From: Nitrosomonas eutropha
GTDB lineage: Bacteria > Pseudomonadota > Gammaproteobacteria > Burkholderiales > Nitrosomonadaceae
DNA length: 6,411 nucleotides
Assembly (NCBI GenBank): GCA_014584635.1
Contig: JACTML010000003.1
Location: 1 to 6,411 of the forward strand
Direction of reading: 5' to 3'
This document shows positions 1-6,411 of this stretch, piece by piece (the first letter of the stretch is position 1; every line of letters starts with the position of its first letter). The position numbers and the translations under genes were made by a program. The notes below the pieces were generated by a model. That model did no database searches and was not told the DNA's origin. It saw only the letters and a program-made list of their open reading frames with translations.

Positions 1-1
1 C

Positions 2-1447
2 ATCACGCTGATTGGCGTTTTGGAATATGCCAATCTCTTTACCCCCGGAGAAAGCCCGGCGCTGAACATGCTGGAGCGAGTTCGGGCATTGTTGAAGCCT
101 GATGGGAAACTGATCATCGCTATCGAGAACCAGTTGGGGCTGAAATACTTTGCTGGCGCACCCGAAGATCATCTCGGACAACCGATGTACGGGATAGAAG
201 GACGCTACCGTAACGATCAGCCACAAACATTCGGGCGTAAAGAACTTTCTTCTTTGATAAAAAAAGCAGGCTTTAATACCGCCGAATTCCTTGCACCCTT
301 TCCCGATTACAAGCTGCCGGTTTCTATTATTACGGAACACGGCTTTTCAAGTGATGTATTCGACGCATCCGCGTTGGCCTATCAAAGCGTGCGCCGAGAT
401 CCGCAACTGCCACCGATTCTAACGTTCTCACCTGAGCTGGTTTGGCCAACCTTGGTACACAACGGCCTTGCTCTGGAATTATCGAACTCTTTTCTCGTTG
501 TGGCTGGTAATGCCAATGAGCAGGTATTTGATCCGATAATCCTTGCCTGGCACTTCACAACGGAGCGGTTGAAGGAGTTCTGCAAAGAAACTCTGTTTTT
601 GAAAGCGAAAGAAGGGAAAATTGAGGTCCGATATCGGTTGCTGGCGCCAGAGTCTAACACCGGCCATAATGCATCGTTGAAATTTGATATCCCCGATGTG
701 GAGGAATATATCTTTGGTACGCCTTTATCTCAAGAATTGATTTCTATTGTTAGCCGAGATGGATGGTGTATTGAGGAAGTCGCGGCATTTATGATGCGCT
801 ATTTGAATATTGTCGTTTCATTTGCTGGTATGCAAGGATATTCACAAAATATTCTTTCTCCTGCTACTTTGTTGCCGGGGTATCTTTTTGATGCTATTCC
901 GCAAAACATTATGATCACTTCTGAAGGGTCATGGCGATTAATCGATAAAGAGTGGGCACTGAATCAGGATATACCTGTCGGTTATTTGGTTTTCAAGGCG
1001 ATTATTCAACTATTAAATTCGGTAACCCGCGTGGGCCTCATGGAAAATGGTAGCAATTTGAGTGTGATCGAATTGTTGATCAGTATTTATGATGCGATGG
1101 GATTCTCGCAAAGCGAAAGCGAAATTAAATCGTATATAAGCTTGGATGCGACCGTATATGCTGCTGTTATGGGTGGACCTTTAAACCTTCATCAGACACT
1201 GGAATCCCTGCACTCCCCGTTAAAACCAGAAACACTGGCTAAACAACTTGAGCGTACTGAACAGGCAAAAGCTATAGCGGAAGAGCTGGCGTATTCACGC
1301 CTTGCTGAGCTTGAGCGTACTGAGCAGGCAAAAGCTATAGCAGAAGAGTTGGCGTATTCACGCCTTGCCAAACTTGAGCAGCTCCGGACTTCAAAAGGAT
1401 ATAAATTGTTAACAATATTACGTATGGTTCCAAAAATCGGGGAATAG
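2..1447 (+). CDS. SAM-dependent methyltransferase with kinase-like domain and helical tail (5'-partial)
   Basis: This is the C-terminal part of a class I SAM-dependent methyltransferase of polysaccharide clusters. The frame is open from base 2 and reads ITLIGVLEYANLF, a conserved strand of this family. The TTG at 20 is therefore internal, and the GxGxG SAM-binding motif must lie upstream of the window. Next come LLKPDGKLIIAIENQLGLKY, the FAGAPEDH and GIEGRY motifs, TFGRKEL and the PFPDYKLP segment (about 80-330). A second domain (about 420-1020) looks kinase- or phosphotransferase-like: NSFLVVA, TTERLKEFCKET, then D-x4-N (Asp codon 890-892, Asn codon 905-907) and LIDKEW (Asp codon 944-946) at the places of the catalytic-loop and metal-binding residues. 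The tail (1247-1420) is helical and repetitive and ends SKGYKLLTILRMVP. By family knowledge it acts in the cytoplasm on O-antigen or capsule glycans. The domain order resembles WbdD, which phosphorylates and methylates the chain end. That parallel is inferred; methyl transfer is the safer call. The acceptor is unknown. Confidence 0.85.
   Translation: MTLIGVLEYANLFTPGESPALNMLERVRALLKPDGKLIIAIENQLGLKYFAGAPEDHLGQPMYGIEGRYRNDQPQTFGRKELSSLIKKAGFNTAEFLAPFPDYKLPVSIITEHGFSSDVFDASALAYQSVRRDPQLPPILTFSPELVWPTLVHNGLALELSNSFLVVAGNANEQVFDPIILAWHFTTERLKEFCKETLFLKAKEGKIEVRYRLLAPESNTGHNASLKFDIPDVEEYIFGTPLSQELISIVSRDGWCIEEVAAFMMRYLNIVVSFAGMQGYSQNILSPATLLPGYLFDAIPQNIMITSEGSWRLIDKEWALNQDIPVGYLVFKAIIQLLNSVTRVGLMENGSNLSVIELLISIYDAMGFSQSESEIKSYISLDATVYAAVMGGPLNLHQTLESLHSPLKPETLAKQLERTEQAKAIAEELAYSRLAELERTEQAKAIAEELAYSRLAKLEQLRTSKGYKLLTILRMVPKIGE
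1247..1372 (+). repeat. Two tandem copies of a 63-bp coding repeat
   Basis: Copies at 1247-1309 and 1310-1372 are in frame in the methyltransferase gene. Each encodes 21 residues, beginning LERTEQAKAIAEEL and ending SRLAE (first copy) or SRLAK (second copy). I see only a handful of base differences, mostly silent third-position or Leu-codon changes, plus the final codons (gctgag versus gccaaa). A truncated third start, LEQL, follows at 1373. The charged, Ala- and Leu-rich composition predicts a long helix, possibly a coiled coil, although hydrophobic residues do not fall in a clean heptad a/d pattern. Similar repeats are common in linkers of glycosyltransferase and methyltransferase proteins. 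Near-identity of the copies suggests recent duplication or gene conversion. Confidence 0.95.
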
Positions 1448-1645
1448 AAGTATTGGAACTTATTTGGTCTGTTGAATCCTTTATTGTTAAGGAGAGTGTG
1501 CTGCTGGACCCGGTTAAGTTTCTCATGAAAAGTAAATGATTACACAGAGATTATTGTGGACAGTAGTAAGCATTGGAGTTGTAGATGATTAAAAAATGCT
1601 CAAGTAGCTCGGTATTGTTCAAGTGCAGCTTGTATCCTATTCATT
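1448..1645 (+). other. Intergenic region with orphan translation signals
   Basis: This 198-bp gap separates the methyltransferase from the next long frame. No rho-independent terminator and no convincing -35/-10 pair is visible. Two Shine-Dalgarno sequences are: AAGGAG at 1489-1494, followed by GTG at 1498 and a 13-codon frame ending TGA 1537-1539 (VLLDPVKFLMKSK); and GGAG at 1575-1578, followed by ATG 1585 and a 31-codon frame. A short inverted repeat, AGCATT 1569-1574 and AATGCT 1595-1600, flanks the second start and could weakly pair over it. The stretch may be a decayed gene start or the scar of a rearrangement. I recognise no protein family in it. Confidence 0.5.
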
Positions 1646-1680
1646 TTGGAAAATTCGGATTTCTTTTTGGAAAGGTGTAA
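1585..1680 (+). other. Short frame with good RBS; possible frameshifted 5' end of the GT4-like gene
   Basis: GGAG at 1575-1578 stands six bases before ATG 1585, the best initiation signal near this gene. The frame from this ATG gives a 31-residue peptide beginning MIKKCSSSSVLF and stops at TAA 1678-1680. The +1 frame is stop-free from 1589 straight into the glycosyltransferase. Removing one A from the A6 tract at 1591-1596 would make ATG 1585 read MIKNAQVARYCSSAACILF and then continue into the long frame. So this is either a one-base frameshift near the true start, a slippage-dependent start, or chance. The extra residues match nothing I recognise. Confidence 0.35.
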
Positions 1681-3358
1681 TTTGTCTTTTACATGGAATG
1701 AACAATCTGTAGATGCTTCCTTGAAGGCAGTTAAAAATCAAGGGATCGAATGGTCGGTTGATCGTTTTGTTCTAGCTGAAGGCGTGATATCGGCAAGCGG
1801 TTGGTGCGGAAGTATCCGCGGTCAAGTAATATCTGAATTGAATATCTTGCTGGTTTTTGCAGACGAGGAAGAAGAGAAGGTTGCACTAGAGACGGGTAAG
1901 AGTCGCCTGGATGTATTGGCCTTATATCCAGTATTAGGCAGATATTCCGGCTTCTTTGTACATAGAGGAATCAGACGTCGGGATAAACCTGTGTCGGTAA
2001 GTTTATCCATGACACTTGAAGATGGTTTGTACTTGCGAGCACCAATTCCTTACTATGCTGATGTTCGGCACAGGGAAAAAGCGGTATTGAAACTGGCTTT
2101 GCTGCGTCATTATGCAGATCGCCTTTTTTTTCATTTTGCAAGAGGCAACTGGCGCTTGATCTGGAACCGGTTGCTCCAACATGTACCGGCTTTGATGGCC
2201 ACCCGTGTGGGAAACAAGACATTGGTCGAGATTCTTACCAATCTACCGGGTGACATGGTATTGATTGTGGATCATGCCTTGGGGGGAGGGGCCAATTATT
2301 ATCGGGAGAAGCGGGTAAGTATTTTGCTTGAGCAAGGACGTACTGTGTTGCTCTGGCAATTTTCTCCGGTCACCTTGAGTTTCCAGTTGCAAATATTCCG
2401 GCCAGAGGAGAGGTCTGAGCTTTTTCAGGTGGAGCGGGAAGCTTGGGTAGAATTAGCAGATTGTAGCCAGATTACCGAGGTGATTTTCAATAACTGCGTA
2501 TCGTATCCTGACCCAGAACAGGTACCGGATATGTTTGCAGCTTTCTTGGGACATAAGCGGGTACGTTTTACCTTCCTGGTACATGATTTTTTTTCCGTTT
2601 GCCCTTCTCATTTCCTTTTGGATTACAGAAGAAAGCATTGTGGCATTCCTGATATTGAGGTATGTAGGGCTTGTCTTCCTCATATTGAGGATGGGTTAGT
2701 CAGTATGTATCAGTCGCGCGATATTGATTTGTGGCGTGCCCGTTGGGGGAGCGTGCTGGAAAAGGCGGATGAGGTAGTTTGTTTTTCTGAAAATACACGG
2801 GGTTTGTTATTACGTGCCTATCCTCGTTTGTCCAATAGAGTAATTACGGTAAAGCCTCATAGTGTGGCTTATTTGAATGGTAATTACCGTTATCCCGTTG
2901 CTAGAGAACCTCTCAAGGTTGCAGTGGTGGGTGATATCAATTTCCACAAAGGCAGCGAAGTATTTGTAACGTTGGTAGAGGCAGCTCGACATCAAAACAT
3001 TGCCATGGAATTTTTGGTCGTGGGTACTCTAAATGCTAATAGTAAGCCTGGTGGTATCGAAGAAACGGGGCCATACCAACGAGATGAACTGGGAGATATT
3101 CTGACCCAGCATCAGGTTCACATGGGTTTAATGTTATCCATTTGTCCGGAAACTTTCTCTTATGTGACTCATGAATTAATTAAGCTCCAGGTTCCTCTGT
3201 TTTCCTTTGCTATCGGTGCTCAGGGTAATGCAGTGAGTGCTTATGAATTGGGTTTTGTTCATCCGTTGGTTGAGAGTATGGAGCTTCTGTCCATTCTGCT
3301 GGAATTTAAAGAACGTTTGGATACAATGCTTCTAGGAAAAGAAGCATGTCATCAGTGA
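1646..3358 (+). CDS. GT4-like (GT-B fold) glycosyltransferase with N-terminal accessory domain
   Basis: This probable cytoplasmic glycosyltransferase would transfer a sugar from a nucleotide-sugar donor to the growing surface glycan. From the TTG at 1646 it has 570 residues. Residues about 36-130 form a probable beta-rich accessory domain (ASGW near 50, SRLDV near 88, SGF at 101-103), a type often found fused to glycosyltransferases. The GT-B catalytic part starts near 204: HALGGGANYYR (210-220) is the glycine-rich N-lobe loop, HDFFSVCP is at 313-320, and VVGDINFHKG (427-436) opens the C-lobe. PETFSY at 501-506 begins an E-x7-E motif (Glu502, Glu510) typical of GT4 retaining enzymes. Cysteines 319, 332, 340 and 343 form a compact cluster that could bind metal. 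The start is uncertain: TTG 1646 has no clear Shine-Dalgarno, TTG 1682 is preceded by GGAAAGG, and ATG 1585 is out of frame by one base. Donor and linkage cannot be read from the sequence. The 3' end overlaps the acyltransferase gene by 13 bp, suggesting coupled translation. Confidence 0.82.
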   Translation: MENSDFFLERCNLSFTWNEQSVDASLKAVKNQGIEWSVDRFVLAEGVISASGWCGSIRGQVISELNILLVFADEEEEKVALETGKSRLDVLALYPVLGRYSGFFVHRGIRRRDKPVSVSLSMTLEDGLYLRAPIPYYADVRHREKAVLKLALLRHYADRLFFHFARGNWRLIWNRLLQHVPALMATRVGNKTLVEILTNLPGDMVLIVDHALGGGANYYREKRVSILLEQGRTVLLWQFSPVTLSFQLQIFRPEERSELFQVEREAWVELADCSQITEVIFNNCVSYPDPEQVPDMFAAFLGHKRVRFTFLVHDFFSVCPSHFLLDYRRKHCGIPDIEVCRACLPHIEDGLVSMYQSRDIDLWRARWGSVLEKADEVVCFSENTRGLLLRAYPRLSNRVITVKPHSVAYLNGNYRYPVAREPLKVAVVGDINFHKGSEVFVTLVEAARHQNIAMEFLVVGTLNANSKPGGIEETGPYQRDELGDILTQHQVHMGLMLSICPETFSYVTHELIKLQVPLFSFAIGAQGNAVSAYELGFVHPLVESMELLSILLEFKERLDTMLLGKEACHQ

Positions 3359-4422
3359 GATTCCAGAATCTGGATAAGCTGCGAGGTTTTGCAGCAATGA
3401 GCGTACTGGTTTACCACGTGATTGAGATCATGAACTGGACGGATTTTCCAACCCAAGGGGTAAATGTCTGGTGGCGAATTGGCTGGATGGGAGTAAATCT
3501 ATTTTTTGTTCTGAGTGGATTTGTAATCTATTTCAGTGCGTACACCCTTAAGGAAAGATATGGTCAGTCATGGGGACGGGTTTATGCGACACATCGCTTT
3601 GCCAGGATTGCTCCCCTGTATTTTCTGACTTTGCTTGTTTTTTCAGTCCTGGTTCTGCCTGCCTTGTTGTTTATTCCCCCTGTTGATCTTGCATTGCAAT
3701 TTTTCACCCATGTCTTCTTTGTACATAATCTATTGCCCTCCACGCAAGGAGCAATCAATGGGGTCAACTGGAGTATTGGGGTGGAGATGCAATTCTATGT
3801 ATTTGTTTTTCTGTGTCTTGGCTGGCTTCATCGGGTATCCATAGGTCGAGTTCTGATTGTGCTATGCAGCGTAGCGTGTTTCTGGAAAGCGGCTGTTTTT
3901 TTATTTTTTCCTGCAGATCAGCGTTGGTTTCTGATGACCCAGTTACCCGGCACGCTGGATGAATTTGCATTTGGTATAGCTGCGTGCAAGTTAATCCTTG
4001 AGCAGAAGCTTGCCATTGCTCCTACATGGATGCATCGCTGGTGGCGAGTAATTCTGGCGATTGCCAGTCTTTGGCTGATGTTCACCATTTTCTGGATGGA
4101 AGGCGATTATTGGAATTCTCCATGGATGGTTATTTTTTTCAGAACACTGATGGCTTTTTCAGGGGCTACCTTGATTCTTGCGGTTATTACTATCCCTGAA
4201 CATTGGTGGATGGCGTCATCAAAGCCCTTTGATTACCTTGGGAAGATCAGTTATGGCGTTTATTTGTGGCATCTACCGGTCATTTTATCCTTGAAGACAT
4301 TAGGTCTGGCTACAGGAGTACCCTATTTGACTGCTGTAGTTGTTGGCACTTTGCTGCTGGCAGCATTTTCCTATCATATGTTGGAGAGTCCGTGGATTGA
4401 ACGTGCCCGTAAGGCCGGTTGA
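3346..4422 (+). CDS. Acyltransferase family 3 (OafA-like) membrane O-acyltransferase
   Basis: This 358-residue integral inner-membrane protein of acyltransferase family 3 probably transfers acetyl, or another short acyl group, to sugar hydroxyls of the surface polysaccharide. Family motifs appear in order: LDKLRGFAAMSVLVYH at 9-24, with the conserved Arg13 and probable catalytic His24; GVNLFFVLSGF at 49-59; RFARIAPLYF at 84-93; NWSIGVEMQFY at 141-151, with the W-S-x3-E pattern; LGKISYGVYLWH at 298-309; and MLESPW near the C-terminus. About ten hydrophobic stretches are spread along the chain, as usual for the family. The length matches the stand-alone form without the extra SGNH esterase domain found in longer O-antigen acetylases. 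ATG 3346 is supported by AGGA at 3334-3337 (spacing 8) and by the first motif beginning only nine residues in. It overlaps the upstream gene by 13 bp. Acyl group and target sugar are unknown; acetyl is inferred from the family. Confidence 0.93.
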   Translation: MSSVRFQNLDKLRGFAAMSVLVYHVIEIMNWTDFPTQGVNVWWRIGWMGVNLFFVLSGFVIYFSAYTLKERYGQSWGRVYATHRFARIAPLYFLTLLVFSVLVLPALLFIPPVDLALQFFTHVFFVHNLLPSTQGAINGVNWSIGVEMQFYVFVFLCLGWLHRVSIGRVLIVLCSVACFWKAAVFLFFPADQRWFLMTQLPGTLDEFAFGIAACKLILEQKLAIAPTWMHRWWRVILAIASLWLMFTIFWMEGDYWNSPWMVIFFRTLMAFSGATLILAVITIPEHWWMASSKPFDYLGKISYGVYLWHLPVILSLKTLGLATGVPYLTAVVVGTLLLAAFSYHMLESPWIERARKAG

Positions 4423-4444
4423 TCTTTGTTCGATTAGATAGTTT

Positions 4445-4449
4445 GGAAG
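4445..4449 (+). promoter_or_regulatory. Ribosome binding site fixing the start of the GT8-like gene
   Basis: GGAAG lies five bases before ATG 4455. It favours that start over the in-frame TTG at 4419, which overlaps the stop of the acyltransferase gene, has no Shine-Dalgarno and would add 12 residues before the natural MKKLHIFTSA beginning of this family. Confidence 0.7.
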
Positions 4450-4454
4450 TATTT

Positions 4455-5738
4455 ATGAAAAAACTGCATATCTTCACAAGTGCTGCATGTAACTATATTC
4501 CCAAGGTGCGAATGTTATTCCGTTCCTTGCGGGAGCACCATCCAGAGGCAGTGCTGCATCTGGCTTTGGCCGATGAGCGGACTTCGTTACTGAATCTGGA
4601 AAAAGAACCTTTCGATGAAGTAATGACTGTTGCTGACTTAGAGATTCCTGAGTGGCGTCCATGGGCTTTTTGCCATTCTATCGTTGAGTTAGCGACAGCC
4701 ATTAAACCTTTCTGTTTGAAAAAATTGCTGGAGCGAGAGGACTGTGGCCAAGTGCTTTATTTGGATCCAGATATGGTGGTTTTCTCGCGCTTGGACGATA
4801 TCGTGACTTCCCTGCAGGAGGCGAATCTGGTACTAACACCACATCAAACTGAGCCTGAAGCGACTTTATCTGCCATCATGGATAATGAGATCTGCAGTCT
4901 CAAGCACGGAGTGTATAACCTAGGGTTTGTGGGTGTCGCTAATACACCGGAAGGATACCGTTTTGCAGCTTGGTGGGCCAGTCGCGTCTATCACTTCTGC
5001 CGTAGTGAAATTCATAATGGTTTATTTACTGATCAACGCTGGATCGATTTGGTGCCGGCATTCTTTGATGGAGTAGCGATTTCTCGCTCACCGCGACATA
5101 ACGTAGCAACTTGGAATCTGACGACTCGCACCCTATCTCGTTCGGAGAATGGACAATATCTTGTCGATGGTGAACCTTTAGGCTTTTATCATTTCACTGG
5201 TTTTGATAGTGGTGCGCATCGGATCATGGCAAATCGAAACGCTGCGGGCAATGATGCTGTGGAGAATTTAGTGAACTGGTATGACGATAGTATATTTGAT
5301 TTGGCTCGAGACCCTCTTTCTCAGGTACCTTGGGCTTACGGTGCTTATAGTGATGGTAGTGCCATTACTCGGGTACATCGTTTCATCTATCGAGAGCGGG
5401 TGGATTTGCAGCGTGCCTATCCTGATCCTTTTGTTGTAAGCGCCCATGATGGATTTCTAGGTTGGGCATCACGGCAGGGACCGAAAGAATATCCTGCTCT
5501 ATTTGATAATAAAACTTCTGATACTACTATGATGGAGATGTCGCGGAATTTGACTCCTGGTTTTCGTCTGCATTTGGAGATAGAACAAGGTAGCAGTGGA
5601 GGAGTGAAGAGTTTGCTGCGCCAGTCATTGCGTAATCCAGCTTTAGGTGTCGTTCTGGCGAAGCGTGCTATAGGAATTTTACGTCGTGAAGGCTATGGTG
5701 GTATCAAGCGTCGTTTGGAACAGAGCAAGTTAATCTAG
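4455..5738 (+). CDS. GT-A fold, GT8-like glycosyltransferase
   Basis: This 427-residue soluble or membrane-associated nucleotide-sugar transferase belongs to a family common in O-antigen and capsule clusters. MKKLHIFTSAACNYIPKVRM is the first strand and donor-binding start. ELATAIKPFCLKKLL (79-92) precedes VLYLDPDMVVF (100-110), whose D104-P-D106 is the DxD motif that binds the divalent metal and donor diphosphate. Later conserved blocks are VLTPH (126-130), HGVYNLGFVGV (151-161), GLFTDQRWIDLVPAFFD (189-205), NVATWNLTTR (216-225) and GFYHFTGFDSG (243-253). The C-terminal third (about 285-427) is less conserved and ends in a basic helix. The start follows a 32-bp gap after the acyltransferase gene, so the two are probably co-transcribed. 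The sequence shows a complete enzyme with key residues present. Donor sugar and linkage are not predictable. The gene ends at TAG 5736-5738, immediately before the remains of another glycosyltransferase. Confidence 0.88.
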   Translation: MKKLHIFTSAACNYIPKVRMLFRSLREHHPEAVLHLALADERTSLLNLEKEPFDEVMTVADLEIPEWRPWAFCHSIVELATAIKPFCLKKLLEREDCGQVLYLDPDMVVFSRLDDIVTSLQEANLVLTPHQTEPEATLSAIMDNEICSLKHGVYNLGFVGVANTPEGYRFAAWWASRVYHFCRSEIHNGLFTDQRWIDLVPAFFDGVAISRSPRHNVATWNLTTRTLSRSENGQYLVDGEPLGFYHFTGFDSGAHRIMANRNAAGNDAVENLVNWYDDSIFDLARDPLSQVPWAYGAYSDGSAITRVHRFIYRERVDLQRAYPDPFVVSAHDGFLGWASRQGPKEYPALFDNKTSDTTMMEMSRNLTPGFRLHLEIEQGSSGGVKSLLRQSLRNPALGVVLAKRAIGILRREGYGGIKRRLEQSKLI

Positions 5739-6411
5739 TTGTGTGTCTTCCTTGTAGAAACAGCTTGACTCAATCCACGCCCAGAAATACAGGAACTGGC
5801 ATTTATATGTATCCGGTGACGGTTCACAAGATTCCACACAGGATATTTTGCATACTTTTGAGGTAAAGACGGATCGGCTTCGTATTTTTCAGGGACTAAA
5901 AAACGGATTCTGCCAAAATTTCCTGCCTCTGATTTGCGATAGTTCAATCAAGGCCGATTTGTCTGACCAGGATGATATCTGGTGTGAAAATAAACTCTCG
6001 TGCGCTGTTACGGCGTTGCTTGGTATTTCCTGAGAAACCCCGGCGCTTTACTGCTCTCGAACAAAGTTAGTTGATGAGAGGAATAATGAAATAGGCTTAT
6101 CACCCTTATTTAAACGTACCCCGGTTTTCGTAACGTACTTGTGCAAAACATAGGGAGTGGTAACACCATGGTGTTTAACCATGCAACCAGGAGACTCATG
6201 CTGGAGGTAGGCTCGGGTATCAATCCTGTTGTGCATGACTGGTTTCTATATATGGTAATCAGCGGTTGCGGTGGTATCGTGATTTATGATTTGGGTCCCA
6301 GTCTGCGGTATCGTCAGCATACTGCCAACTTGATAGGAGCGAACACAGGGTTTATTGCCAGGTTAAAACGCTTTGGCCTGATGTTGTTCGGAATGCACAG
6401 GCGGTGGAATA
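5739..6411 (+). pseudogene. Degraded family 2 glycosyltransferase (rhamnosyltransferase-like), 5'-truncated, runs off window
   Basis: No single frame is intact, but three pieces join into one GT2 protein. Piece 1 (about 5745-5759) reads VFLVE. After one extra base at about 5760, piece 2 (5761-6030) continues QLDSIHAQKYRNWHLYVSGD, then DILHTFE, GFCQNFLPLICDSSIKAD, SDQDDIW (5962-5982) and NKLSCAVTALLGIS. A TGA at 6031-6033 interrupts it, probably from CGA. The same frame resumes with PALYCSRTKLVDE and SPLFKRTP up to about 6122. There a missing base shifts the frame, and piece 3 (6123 to the window end) reads GFRNVLVQN, GNTMVFNHATRRLMLEV, HDWFLYMVISGCGGIVIYD, LRYRQHTANLIGAN and MHRRWN. These are the family's usual acceptor-side motifs. 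The N-terminal segment with the start codon and the ATYNG-type motif is absent, and the usual DDGS is GDGS (Gly codon 5815-5817). About three codons also seem lost before SDQDDIW. An active enzyme would have added a sugar to the cluster's glycan. With this many lesions the locus is very unlikely to make one now. Confidence 0.9.

Noticed and set aside
20..22. TTG as the start of the methyltransferase gene
   Set aside because: The frame is open to base 2, and the residues before it (ITLIGV) belong to a conserved strand, so the gene starts upstream of the window.
1615..1645. Possible promoter TTGTTC, 17 bases, TATTCA
   Set aside because: Only about half the bases match each consensus hexamer, which is expected by chance in such AT-rich DNA.
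4419..4454. Extended N-terminus of the GT8-like enzyme from TTG 4419
   Set aside because: It has no Shine-Dalgarno and overlaps the upstream stop, while ATG 4455 has GGAAG at a good distance and the family's typical first residues.
5848..6033. A separate 61-codon gene
   Set aside because: Its product is the middle of the broken family 2 glycosyltransferase (SDQDDIW motif) and has no start signal of its own.
6162..6175. Perfect 14-bp palindrome AACACCATGGTGTT, a possible operator
   Set aside because: It falls inside the recognisable GNTMVFN coding motif of the remnant and is explained by the codons for those residues; nothing suggests a regulated promoter there.
6048..6236. Minus-strand frame opposite the GT2 remnant
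   Set aside because: It has no recognisable family and lies across plus-strand DNA that clearly encodes GT2 motifs; it is a shadow frame.

Overview
The window looks like part of a surface-polysaccharide (O-antigen or capsule-type) biosynthesis cluster from a Gram-negative bacterium. A gamma- or betaproteobacterium of moderate, roughly mid-40s percent, G+C is the best guess. This rests on the gene families and the style of the glycosyltransferases; no taxonomic marker gene is present. All genes lie on the + strand.

Layout: (1) Bases 2-1447 hold the 3' part of a large methyltransferase gene. Its product continues into a kinase-like domain and ends in a predicted helical tail built from a duplicated 63-bp unit. 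The order methyltransferase, kinase-like domain, helical tail recalls the WbdD-type chain terminators of O-antigen synthesis. (2) About 200 bp of poorly organised DNA follows (1448-1645). It holds two good Shine-Dalgarno sequences that lead only into short reading frames. (3) Bases 1646-3358 encode a GT-B, GT4-like glycosyltransferase with an N-terminal accessory domain. (4) Bases 3346-4422 encode an integral-membrane acyltransferase of family 3, overlapping the previous gene by 13 bp. (5) Bases 4455-5738 encode a GT-A, GT8-like glycosyltransferase with a DPD motif. (6) From about 5739 to the window end lies the wreck of a family 2 glycosyltransferase. It lacks its 5' end and carries two frameshifts, an in-frame stop and a changed catalytic Asp. 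Its 3' part is still open at the window edge.

How they work together: the two intact glycosyltransferases would add sugars to a lipid-linked oligosaccharide on the cytoplasmic side. The acyltransferase would decorate it, probably with O-acetyl groups. The methyltransferase/kinase-like protein may methylate or cap the glycan. Loss of the family 2 enzyme would remove one sugar or branch, so the present glycan may be simpler than the ancestral one. The genes from 1646 to 5738 are tightly spaced and probably form one transcription unit. No convincing promoter or terminator is visible.

No mobile element, CRISPR array, tRNA or rRNA was seen, and no clearly new system. The most unusual points are the 21-residue repeat in the methyltransferase tail, the A6-tract frame break before the GT4-like gene, and the multiply damaged glycosyltransferase.
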